Assembly (NCBI GenBank): GCA_027019165.1
Contig: JALUXC010000010.1
Coordinates: 124,001 to 188,000 of the forward strand
Length of the DNA stretch: 64,000 bases
Direction of reading: 5' to 3'
Source of the DNA: Pseudophaeobacter sp.
Lineage (GTDB): Bacteria; Pseudomonadota; Alphaproteobacteria; Rhodobacterales; Rhodobacteraceae
The notes beneath the pieces are model-generated. The model was not told the origin of the DNA. It searched no databases and saw only the letters and a list, made by a program, of their open reading frames with translations. Shown one piece after another: positions 18,359-28,479 of this stretch (its first letter is position 1; each line of letters starts with the position of its first letter). Both the position numbers and the translations under genes were made by a program.

Positions 18359-20395
18359 ATGGTGACACTGGATCTTTCAAGACTGATCCGTCCTCAGAAC
18401 ATCGCAGTTGTTGGAGGAGGGGACTGGTGCCGACTGGTCATCGAGCAATGTCAGGCCATGCGATTCGAAGGGCAGATCTGGCCGGTGCATCCTAAGACCG
18501 AGGAAATCGCTGGACTTCGCAGTTTTGCCTCGGTGGCGGAACTGCCCAAAGCTCCGGATGCGACTTTCATCGGCGTGAACCGCCATGTCACCATAGAAAT
18601 CGTCAGACAACTCGCGGCCCTTGGCGCTGGCGGAGCGGTTTGTTTTGCCTCCGGTTTTCTCGAAGCACATGCAGAGGATGCAGACGGGGCTGACCTGCAG
18701 GTCGACTTGCTAAAGGCTGCAGGGGACATGCCCATCCTGGGGCCGAATTGCTATGGGTTGATCAACTATCTGGATGGCGCGCTCCTGTGGCCAGACCAGC
18801 ATGGAGGGCAACGGAGCGAAAGGGGCGTGGCGATTGTCACCCAGAGTTCCAATATCGCTCTGAACCTGACGATGCAAAGGCGCGGCCTGCCGCTGGCATA
18901 TGTGGTGACAGCAGGCAATCAGGCACAGGCGGATATTGCTGATATCGGAACGGCCCTGCTGGAGGATGAGCGGGTCACGGCCCTTGGTCTGCACATCGAG
19001 GGGGTCAAGGACCTGCGCGGATTGGAGGCTTTGGCTGCTCGCGCCCGTTCAGCTGGAAAACCGATCGTGGCGCTCAAAGTCGGCAAATCTGAGCAGGCGC
19101 GGACGGCAACGGTGTCCCATACGGCATCGGTTGCTGGTGGCGATGCGGGCGCGGCCGCATTGCTGTCGCGGCTTGGTATTGCGCGGTTGGAAGACCTTCC
19201 CACATTCCTTGAAACGCTCAAGCTGCTGCATGTAACGGGGCGGCTACCGTCAAACCGGATCGCTTCGATCAGCTGTTCCGGGGGCGAGGCGAGCCTGGCC
19301 GCCGATACGGCACATGGGCGCGACGTGACCTTCCCACCCCTCAATGCACGCCAGATCGAGAACCTGCGGGCTGCGTTGGGTCCGATGGTTGCCCTGGCCA
19401 ACCCGCTGGACTACCACACCTATATCTGGCGCGACGTGGAGGCGATGACCCGCGCCTTTGCCGCCATGATGGATCCCGGTCTGGCCATGACCCTGCTGAT
19501 CGTGGATTTCCCGCGGCCTGATCGCTGCTCTGCCGCTGACTGGGACTGCGCCATCGAGGCCGCCATCGGCGCGCGCCAACAGACCGGCGCCAATGTAGGC
19601 ATGGTGGCCACCCTGCCGGAACTCCTGCCCGAGGATGTAGCAGCACGGCTGATGGAAGCGGGCGTCGTGCCCTTCTGCGGCTTAAGCGAGGCGATCAAGG
19701 CCTGCGAGGCTGCCGCGCGCCACACCGCGCAAAACGCCGAGCCGCTGTTGCTGCCGACACCGACCGTTGAGCCGAAACTGATCCCCGAGGCTGAAGCCAA
19801 GCGGCGGCTGTCTGACTATGGCCTTCGCGTACCCACTTCTCATCGTGCCCGCACCCCCGGTGCCGCCCGCGCCTGCGCCGCCGATATCGGCTATCCCGTG
19901 GTGCTCAAGGGCGAAGGTCTGGCGCATAAATCCGAGGCGGGCGCCGTGGTGCTGAACCTGCAATCCGGCGGTGAGGTCAGCGATGCGGCCAACCACATGG
20001 AGGCCAGATCCTTCCTCGTGGAAGAGATGGTCACGGGCACCGTGGCCGAACTGCTGATCGGAGTGGTCAAGGACCCCGCCCATGGTTTCGTGCTGACGCT
20101 GGCTGCGGGCGGCACCCTGACCGAGATCCTGCAGGACAGCGCCTCTCTCCTGCTACCGGCAAGCGATGCAATGATCGAAGAGGCGCTCGCATCCTTGCGC
20201 ATCGATACCGTGCTGAAAGGCTATCGCGGCAAACCTGCCGCCGACCGCGCCGCCATCCTGCGCGCCATCCGCGCGGTGGAGGCTTATGTTCTGGACCACG
20301 CCGACGGTCTGGAAGAGATTGAAATCAACCCGCTGATCTGCACCCCTACGGATGCAATCGCAGCGGATGCGCTCATGCGTAGAAAGGACTGGTAA
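18359..20395 (+). CDS. Acetate--CoA ligase (ADP-forming) family acyl-CoA synthetase
   Basis: A 678-residue single-chain NDP-forming acyl-CoA synthetase. An N-terminal CoA-binding Rossmann domain begins with LSRLIRPQNIAVVGGGDW. The ligase domains contain GPNCYGLINY, VTQSSNIALNLTMQRRG (phosphohistidine-domain area) and SHTASVAGGDAGAAALLSR. The C-terminal ATP-grasp domain has GYPVVLKGEGLAHKSEAGAV. It uses ATP and CoA to activate a carboxylic acid. The start at 18359 has only a weak ribosome site, but it precedes the domain directly. The next gene begins one base after the stop, so the ligase and hydratase are co-translated. Confidence 0.85.
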   Translation: MVTLDLSRLIRPQNIAVVGGGDWCRLVIEQCQAMRFEGQIWPVHPKTEEIAGLRSFASVAELPKAPDATFIGVNRHVTIEIVRQLAALGAGGAVCFASGFLEAHAEDADGADLQVDLLKAAGDMPILGPNCYGLINYLDGALLWPDQHGGQRSERGVAIVTQSSNIALNLTMQRRGLPLAYVVTAGNQAQADIADIGTALLEDERVTALGLHIEGVKDLRGLEALAARARSAGKPIVALKVGKSEQARTATVSHTASVAGGDAGAAALLSRLGIARLEDLPTFLETLKLLHVTGRLPSNRIASISCSGGEASLAADTAHGRDVTFPPLNARQIENLRAALGPMVALANPLDYHTYIWRDVEAMTRAFAAMMDPGLAMTLLIVDFPRPDRCSAADWDCAIEAAIGARQQTGANVGMVATLPELLPEDVAARLMEAGVVPFCGLSEAIKACEAAARHTAQNAEPLLLPTPTVEPKLIPEAEAKRRLSDYGLRVPTSHRARTPGAARACAADIGYPVVLKGEGLAHKSEAGAVVLNLQSGGEVSDAANHMEARSFLVEEMVTGTVAELLIGVVKDPAHGFVLTLAAGGTLTEILQDSASLLLPASDAMIEEALASLRIDTVLKGYRGKPAADRAAILRAIRAVEAYVLDHADGLEEIEINPLICTPTDAIAADALMRRKDW

Positions 20396-20396
20396 T

Positions 20397-21191
20397 ATGA
20401 CCGACACAGCTGAAAGCCCCGTCAAAACCCGCCGCGAGGGTGCCATTCTTGAGGTGACGCTGGACCGGCCCAAGGCCAATGCCATCGATCTGAAAACCAG
20501 CGTCGTGATGGGTGAGGTCTTTCGCAAGTTTCGCGACGACCCCGAGCTGCGCGTCGCCATCCTGACCGGCGGTGGAGGCAAGTTCTTTTGCCCCGGCTGG
20601 GATCTGAAAGCCGCCGCCGATGGCGATGCGGTGGACGGCGATTATGGCGTTGGTGGCTTTGGCGGGCTGCAGGAGATGCGCGACATGAACAAGCCGGTGA
20701 TCGCCGCCGTCAATGGCATCGCCTGTGGCGGTGGGCTCGAGCTGGCCCTGTCCGCTGACATGATCCTCGCCGCCGATCACGCCACATTCGCCCTGCCGGA
20801 AATCCGTTCGGGCACCGTGGCCGATGCCGCCTCAATCAAGCTGCCCAAACGCATCCCCTATCACATCGCCATGGAGCTGCTTCTGACGGGCCGCTGGTTC
20901 GACGCGGAGGAGGCCAACCGTTGGGGCCTTGTGAATGAGATCGTCGCGGCCGATCAGCTGATGGACCGAGCGTGGGAACTGGCGCGTCTTTTGGCCTCCG
21001 GTCCGCCGCTGGTCTACGCCGCGATCAAGGAGATCGTACGCGATGCCGAAGACTCCAAATTTCAGGACGCCATGAACCGCATCACCAAACGGCAGCTGCG
21101 TTCGGTCGATGTGCTTTATGACAGCGAGGATCAGATGGAGGGCGCCCGCGCCTTTGCCGAGAAACGCGATCCGGTCTGGAAGGGGCGCTAA
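20397..21191 (+). CDS. Enoyl-CoA hydratase/isomerase family protein (carnitinyl-CoA dehydratase-like)
   Basis: A 264-residue crotonase-fold protein. The oxyanion-hole segments are [14 protein letters not shown] near residue 64 and [17 protein letters not shown] near residue 106. [14 protein letters not shown] is where the catalytic Glu of hydratases is expected. Overall resemblance is to CaiD-type hydratases. Its start is one base past the ligase stop. The three enzymes and the GlxA-type regulator suggest catabolism of carnitine or a related betaine, though the sequence alone does not fix the substrate. Its stop overlaps that of convergent queG by four bases. Confidence 0.85.
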   Translation: MTDTAESPVKTRREGAILEVTLDRPKANAIDLKTSVVMGEVFRKFRDDPELRVAILTGGGGKFFCPGWDLKAAADGDAVDGDYGVGGFGGLQEMRDMNKPVIAAVNGIACGGGLELALSADMILAADHATFALPEIRSGTVADAASIKLPKRIPYHIAMELLLTGRWFDAEEANRWGLVNEIVAADQLMDRAWELARLLASGPPLVYAAIKEIVRDAEDSKFQDAMNRITKRQLRSVDVLYDSEDQMEGARAFAEKRDPVWKGR

Positions 21192-22240
21192 GCGGCGTTC
21201 AGACGCTGAACCGCCCAGCGCGCGGCCTCGGCCACCACGGGATCGGGGTCCTCGGTCAATTGCGCCGCCGCAGTGGCCAGTGCGGGATCGTTTGAGTTGC
21301 CGATGGCATACAGCACATTGCGCACAAAGCGGTCCCGCCCGATGCGCTTGATCGGGGAGCCGGAGAACTTTTCGCGAAAGCCCGCATCGTCCAGCGCAGC
21401 CAGATCGGCAAGAGGCGGTGCGGTCAGCCCCTCGCGCGCGCCGTAACGCATATCGCTGGCCGCAACGGCAAATTTGTTCCAGGGACAGGCCGCGAGACAA
21501 TCATCGCAGCCGTAGATGCGATTGCCCATCTTTGCGCGCAGATCATGATCAACGGGGCCTTTGTATTCAATAGTCAGGTAGGAAATGCAGCGCCGCGCAT
21601 CCAGCTGATAAGGCGCCGGAAAGGCATCGGTCGGACAGGCCGTCAGGCAGGATCGGCAAGATCCGCAATGATCCGGCTCGGGCGCATCCACGGGCAGGTC
21701 CAGAGTGGTAAAAACAGAGCCTAAAAAGGCCCAATTGCCCCAATCTCGGCTGACAAGATTCGTATGCTTGCCCTGCCAACCCAGACCCGCCGCTTGCCCC
21801 AGTGGCTTTTCTGGAACGGGCGCCGTATCGACAAAGACTTTTACCTCGGCCGCATCGCCCTCTTTTTCGGCCTCGGCTATCAGCCAGCGCGCCAGGCGTT
21901 TCAGGCGTTTCTTGACCAGATCGTGATAGTCTTTGCCGCGTGCATAGACCGACACGGCGCCCCGGTCCGGGAGGCCAATAACCGCCATCGGATCCTCATC
22001 GGGCGTATAGCTTTCGGCCAGCATGATCACCGACCGCGCCTCGGGCCACAGCTCAGCGGGATCGCCACGCCAATGGCTGCGCTCTGCCATCCAGCCCATT
22101 TGGCCATGGTATCCGGCATCCAGGAACGCCTGTAGCCGTTCTGGCACCTCGGGGACGTCCCAAGGGCGGCAAATGCGACACGACACAAACCCCTCAGCCA
22201 GAGCCTGCCGGACCATTTTTTCCTTCAGCGCGGCGCTCAT
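21188..22240 (-). CDS. queG: Epoxyqueuosine reductase
   Basis: A 350-residue cobalamin-dependent iron-sulfur enzyme that reduces epoxyqueuosine to queuosine in tRNA, the last step of queuosine synthesis. Two [4Fe-4S] motifs are visible: [12 protein letters not shown] at about residues 192-203 and [13 protein letters not shown] near residue 250. The catalytic Asp is likely in [14 protein letters not shown] near residue 138, and [15 protein letters not shown] follows. A HEAT-like tail ([19 protein letters not shown]) completes the usual length. Confidence 0.95.
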   Translation of the reverse strand: MSAALKEKMVRQALAEGFVSCRICRPWDVPEVPERLQAFLDAGYHGQMGWMAERSHWRGDPAELWPEARSVIMLAESYTPDEDPMAVIGLPDRGAVSVYARGKDYHDLVKKRLKRLARWLIAEAEKEGDAAEVKVFVDTAPVPEKPLGQAAGLGWQGKHTNLVSRDWGNWAFLGSVFTTLDLPVDAPEPDHCGSCRSCLTACPTDAFPAPYQLDARRCISYLTIEYKGPVDHDLRAKMGNRIYGCDDCLAACPWNKFAVAASDMRYGAREGLTAPPLADLAALDDAGFREKFSGSPIKRIGRDRFVRNVLYAIGNSNDPALATAAAQLTEDPDPVVAEAARWAVQRLNAA

Positions 22241-22261
22241 ACCCGCACCTGAGGAACAGGA

Positions 22262-22927
22262 TCAGAAATCGAGATCGGCATAATGCGGAGGCGGGCGGAA
22301 GCCGGGGATCTGGTCGGCCAGAATCGACCGGAACGCCGGGCGCGACTTGATCTTGGCATACCAGTCCTTCACCGCTGCTGACCGGTTCCAGTCCACGTCA
22401 GAGATATAGTCGAGCGAGGACAGATGCGCGGCGGCCGCAAAATCGGCCAGTGTCATGCTATCGCCAGCAAGCCATCGCCGATGATCCAAGAGCCAGGCCA
22501 TATAGTCGAGGTGATATTTGATCGCCCGTGCCCCAGCCTTGACGTTCCTGCTGTCGGGATAGCCTTCGCCAGTGACCTTCTTGTTCACCCGCTCATAGAG
22601 CAGTTTCGAGGTCACCTCGTTGTGGAACTTGTCGTCAAACCAACTGACCAGGCGGCGCACCTCGTATCGACCATCGGGGTCCGATGGCATCAGCGACGGT
22701 TCGGGGCGGGTCTCCTCGATGTATTCACAAATCGCCGCGCTTTCCGACATCATCTTGCCATCAAGACGGACCACCGGGACTTTGGCCGCAGGGTTGCGGC
22801 GCAGAAAATCGGGATCCTTTTCCCAATAGCGTTCTTCGACCAGCTCGACCTCGATCTTCTTTTCGGCAAGCGACAGGCGGACTTTGCGGCAGAAGGGAGA
22901 CAGGGGAACGTGATACAGGCGTGCCAT
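22262..22927 (-). CDS. Glutathione S-transferase family protein
   Basis: A 221-residue soluble GST. The thioredoxin-like N-terminal domain has LYHVPLSPFCRKVRLSLAEK with Cys13 at the active-site position, and KVPVVRLDGKMMSESAAICEYI binds the gamma-glutamyl group of glutathione. The all-helical C-terminal domain follows. ATG 22927 is chosen because the domain starts there; upstream residues are unlike the family. The substrate is unknown. It lies between queG and mtgA on the same strand. Confidence 0.88.
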   Translation of the reverse strand: MARLYHVPLSPFCRKVRLSLAEKKIEVELVEERYWEKDPDFLRRNPAAKVPVVRLDGKMMSESAAICEYIEETRPEPSLMPSDPDGRYEVRRLVSWFDDKFHNEVTSKLLYERVNKKVTGEGYPDSRNVKAGARAIKYHLDYMAWLLDHRRWLAGDSMTLADFAAAAHLSSLDYISDVDWNRSAAVKDWYAKIKSRPAFRSILADQIPGFRPPPHYADLDF

Positions 22928-22991
22928 TGGCTGATGGATGCTCCTGATGCGTGCGGGATCACACCAGCAATGCCCGCTTGCGGCAAAAACT

Positions 22992-23723
22992 TCAATCCTC
23001 GAAACAGGCCGAACGTCCATCTGCGCGGATGGTAGCCGCCCCGTCTTGAATTTGCGCCGCACGATTGCGAAGGCTTTTTGACGGGCGCGCGGCAGAACGA
23101 TCTTTCGGGTTTGGTAGGACAGCGGCGATCAGCGCTGCCTGCCGCGCGGAGAGTGCATCAGGTCCAACCCCAAAGTAGTGCCGCGCGGCTGCTTCGGCAC
23201 CAAAAACGCCTTCGTCCATTTCAGCCACATTCAAATAGACCTCAAGAATGCGCCGCTTGCTCCAGATCGCCTCGACCAAGGGGGTCAGCATGGTTTCAAG
23301 CGCCTTGCGCAACCAGCTGCGTTCCTGCCAGAGGAAGACGTTCTTCACCACCTGCTGAGAAATGGTAGACCCGCCCCGCCGCCCCCCTTCGGCGAGGGCT
23401 GCGCGGATTGCTGTCACGTCGATGCCCCAGTGTTGGCAAAACCGCGCATCTTCTGCTGCCACAACGGATCGCGCCAGAACCGGAGCGATATCCTCGAGCG
23501 GCACCCATTCCCGGTCTACTTCCCCAAGACGGCGCTGTTCCGCCCAGATCGTGTGGGTGATCGGGGGATTCACGACCGAGAAGAGCGCAACCAGCCCCAC
23601 GGCAAGCACGAAAACCGCCAGGCACACCCGCATCACCCATTTGCGCAACCACCTGAGGGGCCAGGTGATTCTGCGCATGAGGGAAGGTCTGCTCTTGTTC
23701 GTCTTCTTTGCCGCCTTTGCCAT
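22992..23723 (-). CDS. mtgA: Monofunctional peptidoglycan glycosyltransferase
   Basis: A 243-residue GT51 enzyme that polymerises lipid II glycan strands in the periplasm. A basic N-terminal segment is followed by one transmembrane anchor at about residues 31-51. The motifs are complete: AAEDARFCQHWGID with the catalytic Glu near residue 91, GGSTISQQVVKNVFL, and KRRILEVYLNVAEMDEGVFG. ATG 23723 follows a gagaga site and gives the normal length; the upstream extension is not family-like. Confidence 0.93.
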   Translation of the reverse strand: MAKAAKKTNKSRPSLMRRITWPLRWLRKWVMRVCLAVFVLAVGLVALFSVVNPPITHTIWAEQRRLGEVDREWVPLEDIAPVLARSVVAAEDARFCQHWGIDVTAIRAALAEGGRRGGSTISQQVVKNVFLWQERSWLRKALETMLTPLVEAIWSKRRILEVYLNVAEMDEGVFGAEAAARHYFGVGPDALSARQAALIAAVLPNPKDRSAARPSKSLRNRAAQIQDGAATIRADGRSACFED

Positions 23724-23811
23724 ACTCTCTCTATAGGGCAGAGCCGCCCCCGGCTGCCACAGGGAAATCCGTCTGCTGCTCGGGTGACTGAAGAGCATTG
23801 ATCAAGAAAAC

Positions 23812-23841
23812 AAAAAGCCCCGCAGGCGACCAGCCTGCGGG
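23812..23841 (-). terminator. Intrinsic terminator of gltD-gltB
   Basis: Arms cccgcaggc and gcctgcggg with a six-base loop; on the minus strand a gctttttg run follows. It starts 28 bases past the gltB stop. Confidence 0.85.
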
Positions 23842-23868
23842 ACATTTTGATAGCGCCAGAGATACAGC

Positions 23869-26800
23869 CTATTCCGCCGGTACGGCGGCCTGCTCGAGTG
23901 AAAGGGGATGGGACAGTTTGTCGAGCATCTCTTTGGGGCATACCTGAACGAATTTGGCTTTCTCGGTTTCCCAATGCTGCAGGATATCAGCGGCCTTGCG
24001 GCTGCCTGTTTCCTCCAGATGACGTTCGATCAAGCCATGCAGTTCTGCTTCCCAGTGATCCACCGTCACTGCGCAGATGACCAGGCTCTCCATGTTCATC
24101 ATTGTCTCGGCCTGACCTTCCGGATCGTAGAGATACGCCATGCCGCCGGTCATGCCGGCGCCAAAGTTGGCACCGATCGAGCCAAGGATCACCGCCACGC
24201 CACCAGTCATGTATTCACAGCCGTTCGATCCACAGCCTTCGATCACCACCTTGGCGCCAGAGTTGCGCACCGCAAAACGCTCACCGGCGCGACCCGCTGC
24301 AAAGAGGTAGCCATCCGTGGCGCCATAAAGCACGGTGTTGCCGACGATAGTATTCTCGCTTGCCACCAGTGGAGAGGCCATCGGCGGACGGACCACGATC
24401 ATGCCGCCGGACAGACCTTTGCCGACATAGTCGTTGGCGTCACCGGAGACCTCAAGCTTCAGGCCCGGCGCTGCAAAGGCACCCAGCGACTGCCCCGCCG
24501 AACCTTGCAGCTTCACGGTCAGATGATCCGGCTGGAAGGAATTGCGCATGCCAAAGTTGCGCACGATGTGGCTGGAGGTGCGCGTGCCCACGGTGCGGTG
24601 GGTATTCTGCACCGCATAGGACAGCTGCATCTTCTCGCCGTCTTGCAAGAACCGTGCCGCATCGCGCACGATTTCCGCGTCCAGCGTATCGGGCACTGCG
24701 TTGCGGTCCTTGTCGCGGTTGTAGACGATATCGGCCGCGCCATCGACAGTGATCAGAAGCGGGTTGAGGTCGAGATCATCCAGATGCGCCGACCCGCGAG
24801 AGACCTGCGCCAGAAGATCTGCACGACCAATCACCTCGTCCAGAGATCGCGCCCCGATGGAGGCGAGGATCTCACGCACTTCCTGCGCATAGAAGGTGAT
24901 GAGGTTCACCACCTTGTCCGCATTTCCGGTGAACTTGGCGCGCAAGGACTCGTCCTGGGTGCAGACGCCCACGGGGCAGGTGTTCGACTGGCATTGACGC
25001 ACCATGATGCAGCCCATGGCGATCAGCGCTGCGGTGCCGATGCCGTATTCCTCGGCGCCCATCATCGCGGCCATGACGATATCACGCCCGGTGCGCAGGC
25101 CACCGTCTGTCCGCAGGGTCACGCGATCCCGCAGGTTGTTCATCGCCAGAACCTGATGCGCCTCGGTCAGGCCCATTTCCCAAGGCAGGCCCGCATACTT
25201 GATCGACGTCGCAGGCGAGGCCCCGGTGCCGCCATTGTGGCCCGAGATCAGGATGATGTCCGCCTTTGCCTTGGCCACGCCGGCGGCAATAGTGCCCACA
25301 CCGGAAGAGGCCACCAGCTTTACCGTCACCTTGCAGCGCGGGTTGATCTGTTTCAGGTCATAGATCAGCTGCGCCAGATCCTCGATCGAGTAGATGTCGT
25401 GGTGCGGCGGCGGCGAGATCAGGGTCACGCCCTTGGTCGAATGGCGCAGGCGCGCAATGAGGTCGGTGACCTTCATGCCCGGTAGCTGGCCACCCTCACC
25501 GGGTTTTGCACCCTGGGCTACCTTGATCTCCAGCTCTTCACACTGGTTCAGGTATTCAGCCGTGACGCCAAAGCGGCCCGAGGCCACCTGTTTGATCTTG
25601 GCCGAGGGGTTGTCGCCATTGGGTTCGGGCACGAAGTGTGCCGGATCTTCCCCGCCTTCACCGGAATCCGACTTGGCACCGATGCGGTTCATCGCGACGT
25701 TCAGGGTCTTATGCGCCTCGGGCGACAGCGCGCCAAGGGACATGCCCGGGGTCACGAACCGCTTGCGGATTGCGGTGATGCTTTCCACCTCTTCCAGCGG
25801 GATCGCTTTGCCCAGCGGCTTGATGTCCAGAAGGTCGCGCAGGTGAATCGGCGGGTTGGCCTGCATCTTTTTCGAATACTGCTGCCACATCTGGTAGGAG
25901 GCCTTGTTGCAGGCCATCTGCAGCATGTGCATCGAGGTCGCTTCCCAGGCGTGGGTCTCACCCGATTTGCGCGCCTTGTAGAAGCCGCCGATGGGCAGAA
26001 CGTTCTGCTGCTCGCCCCATGCGGTGGCGTGGATCTCTTCGGCTTTCACCTGGATGCCAGACACACCGATACCGGAAATCCGGCTGGTCATGCCGGGGAA
26101 ATACTCGGCGCACATGGCGCGAGACAGGCCCACGGCTTCGAAGTTCAAACCTCCACGGTAGGAGGAGATCACCGAAATACCCATCTTGGCCATGATCTTC
26201 AAAAGACCCTGATCGATGGCTTCGCGGTATCGCGCTACGTTTTCTGTCAGCGAGCCGTCGAGCAGGCCGCGCTCGATCCGGTCGGCCAGCGAATCTTCGG
26301 CCAGATAGGCGTTCACCACGGTGGCGCCGCAGCCGATCAGCACCGCAAAATAGTGCGGATCGATACATTCCGCCGAGCGCACATTGAGCGAGCAGAAGGT
26401 CCGCAGACCCTTGCGCGTCAGATGCGAGTGCACCGCCGAGGTCGCAAGGATCATCGGCATCGCGATTTTGTCCGCATTTGAATGCTGGTCTGTCAGCACG
26501 ATATGCCCAGCGCCCGAGCGCACCGCCTCTTCGGCTTCGGCGCGGATGCGCTGCAGGGCTGCGTTCAACGCGCCTTTGCCGGGGGTAAAGGTGCAATCCA
26601 CCTCTGCCGGGGGCTCATCCAGTGTTTCCACCAGCTTGTCCCACTGAGAGTTGGCGACAAAGGGGCTTTCCAACACGATGATCTCGGTCTGGGAGCTGTC
26701 CTCATCCAGCACGTTCTTGAGGTTGCCGAACCGCGTTTTCAACGACATCACACGATATTCGCGCAAGCTATCGATCGGCGGGTTCGTGACCTGGCTGAAG

Positions 26801-28401
26801 TTCTGGCGGAAGAAATGCGACAACGGGCGGTACTTCTTGGACAGAACCGCAGAGGGCGTGTCATCGCCCATCGAAGCCAGCGTTTCCTTGCCATCCTCGG
26901 CCATGGGCGCGAGGATCTGCTCCAGCTCTTCGATGGTGTAGCCAGCCGCGATCTGGCGGCGGCGCAGCTCTTCACCGCTGAACAGCGGTTTTTCATTTAC
27001 CGTGGCAAGGGTCTCATCCAGATCGTTGATCTTCTCTACCCAATCGCCAAAGGGCAGCGCGGCGGCGAGTTTGTCCTTGATCTCGGTGTCGTGGTAGAGC
27101 TTGCCCTTTTTCATATCCACGGCCAGCATTTGTCCCGGGCCAAGCGCGCCTTTTTCAACAACGCTGGCTTCGTCGATCGGAACCATGCCCGCTTCGGAGC
27201 CTGCGATCACCAGACCATCGCCGGTCACCACATAGCGCATCGGGCGCAACCCGTTGCGGTCCAGACCGGCGCAGACCCAGCGGCCATCGGTCATTGCAAG
27301 GGCGGCAGGGCCATCCCAGGGCTCCATCACCGAGTTGCAGTAGGAGTACATGTCGCGCCATGCTTCGGGCAGCTCAACCGCCTGCTTCGACCAGCTTTCG
27401 GGCACCAGCATGGTTTTTGCCATCGGCGCAGAGCGACCTGCGCGGACCAGAACCTCGAACACCGAATCCAGCGCCGCCGAGTCGGAGGAGCCGCCTGCGA
27501 TGATTGGCTTGATGTCGTCAGCATAGTCGCCAAAGGTCGAGGACGCCATGCGGATCTCATGGCTCTTCATCCAGTTGATGTTGCCCTTGAGCGTGTTGAT
27601 CTCACCGTTATGGGCCAGCATGCGGAAGGGCTGCGCCAACCACCACTGAGGGAAAGTGTTGGTCGAATAGCGCTGGTGATAGATCGCAAAGGCGCTTTCG
27701 AACCGTTCGTCCATCAGGTCGGGGTAGAAGACGGCAACCTGCTCGGCCAGCATCATGCCTTTGTAGATGATCGAGCGGCAGGACAGCGACGCGATGTAGA
27801 GCCCGCCAATACCGGCGGCAGCAGCGGCCTTTTCGATCCGGCGACGGATTACATAGAGCTCACGTTCAAAGGTGTCCTCATCCACGCCCTTGGAGTTGGA
27901 GATCAGGATCTGCTCGATCTCCGGGCGGGTGGCGTTGGCTTTTTCGCCAAGGCAGGTCACATCGACCGGCACATGACGCCAGCCGTAGATGTAATAGCCC
28001 ATGCGCAGGACTTCGGTCTCCACGATGGTCCGGCATTTCTCTTGCGCGCCAAAATCGGTGCGCGGCAGGAAGACCTGGCCGACCGCGATCAGCTGATCGG
28101 TGTGAGGCTCGTGACCCGTGCGCTTGATCTGGTCGTAGAAGAAGGGAACCGGGATCTGCACATGGATACCGGCGCCATCGCCCGTCTTGCCGTCGGCATC
28201 GACCGCGCCGCGGTGCCAGATCGCTTTCAGCGCATCGATGCCGGCCTCGACCACCTTGCGGCTGGCGCTGCCATCCTTGGAGACAACCAGACCCACACCA
28301 CAGGAAGAATGCTCTTCTTCCTCGGAGTAGAGACCGTTTTCGGCCATCCACTTGCGCTTGGCTTCCTCGGCGCGGACCCATTCTGCATCATATTTGGTCA
28401 T
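23869..28401 (-). CDS. gltB: Glutamate synthase (NADPH) large subunit
   Basis: A 1510-residue GOGAT alpha subunit. It moves the amide of glutamine to 2-oxoglutarate, giving two glutamates. The N-terminal glutaminase nucleophile is Cys34 in SSCGVGLVV; the residues before it are normally removed as a propeptide. GDGAGIHVQIP, the FMN/2-oxoglutarate barrel with SGEGGEDPAHF and ISGHNGGTGASP, and the [3Fe-4S] cluster CIMVRQCQSNTCPVGVC are intact, followed by the C-terminal beta-helix (GGVAVILGSIGANFGAGMTGG). It follows gltD on the same strand after 78 bases and should be co-transcribed. Confidence 0.97.
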   Translation of the reverse strand: MTKYDAEWVRAEEAKRKWMAENGLYSEEEEHSSCGVGLVVSKDGSASRKVVEAGIDALKAIWHRGAVDADGKTGDGAGIHVQIPVPFFYDQIKRTGHEPHTDQLIAVGQVFLPRTDFGAQEKCRTIVETEVLRMGYYIYGWRHVPVDVTCLGEKANATRPEIEQILISNSKGVDEDTFERELYVIRRRIEKAAAAAGIGGLYIASLSCRSIIYKGMMLAEQVAVFYPDLMDERFESAFAIYHQRYSTNTFPQWWLAQPFRMLAHNGEINTLKGNINWMKSHEIRMASSTFGDYADDIKPIIAGGSSDSAALDSVFEVLVRAGRSAPMAKTMLVPESWSKQAVELPEAWRDMYSYCNSVMEPWDGPAALAMTDGRWVCAGLDRNGLRPMRYVVTGDGLVIAGSEAGMVPIDEASVVEKGALGPGQMLAVDMKKGKLYHDTEIKDKLAAALPFGDWVEKINDLDETLATVNEKPLFSGEELRRRQIAAGYTIEELEQILAPMAEDGKETLASMGDDTPSAVLSKKYRPLSHFFRQNFSQVTNPPIDSLREYRVMSLKTRFGNLKNVLDEDSSQTEIIVLESPFVANSQWDKLVETLDEPPAEVDCTFTPGKGALNAALQRIRAEAEEAVRSGAGHIVLTDQHSNADKIAMPMILATSAVHSHLTRKGLRTFCSLNVRSAECIDPHYFAVLIGCGATVVNAYLAEDSLADRIERGLLDGSLTENVARYREAIDQGLLKIMAKMGISVISSYRGGLNFEAVGLSRAMCAEYFPGMTSRISGIGVSGIQVKAEEIHATAWGEQQNVLPIGGFYKARKSGETHAWEATSMHMLQMACNKASYQMWQQYSKKMQANPPIHLRDLLDIKPLGKAIPLEEVESITAIRKRFVTPGMSLGALSPEAHKTLNVAMNRIGAKSDSGEGGEDPAHFVPEPNGDNPSAKIKQVASGRFGVTAEYLNQCEELEIKVAQGAKPGEGGQLPGMKVTDLIARLRHSTKGVTLISPPPHHDIYSIEDLAQLIYDLKQINPRCKVTVKLVASSGVGTIAAGVAKAKADIILISGHNGGTGASPATSIKYAGLPWEMGLTEAHQVLAMNNLRDRVTLRTDGGLRTGRDIVMAAMMGAEEYGIGTAALIAMGCIMVRQCQSNTCPVGVCTQDESLRAKFTGNADKVVNLITFYAQEVREILASIGARSLDEVIGRADLLAQVSRGSAHLDDLDLNPLLITVDGAADIVYNRDKDRNAVPDTLDAEIVRDAARFLQDGEKMQLSYAVQNTHRTVGTRTSSHIVRNFGMRNSFQPDHLTVKLQGSAGQSLGAFAAPGLKLEVSGDANDYVGKGLSGGMIVVRPPMASPLVASENTIVGNTVLYGATDGYLFAAGRAGERFAVRNSGAKVVIEGCGSNGCEYMTGGVAVILGSIGANFGAGMTGGMAYLYDPEGQAETMMNMESLVICAVTVDHWEAELHGLIERHLEETGSRKAADILQHWETEKAKFVQVCPKEMLDKLSHPLSLEQAAVPAE

Positions 28402-28479
28402 ATCGTTTTCCTTTGCCTGACGGCGGCGCCTCACCTTTCAAAAAGGGGCGCGCAACCCGTTTGGGACCGAAGTCTGTTG

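Noticed and set aside
18000..18365. A 121-residue plus-strand frame in the gap before the acyl-CoA ligase
   Set aside because: It crosses a strong hairpin and the ligase start, has no clear ribosome site and no domain.
23908..25485. A 525-residue plus-strand open frame
   Set aside because: Antisense to the conserved C-terminal half of gltB; no family-like sequence.
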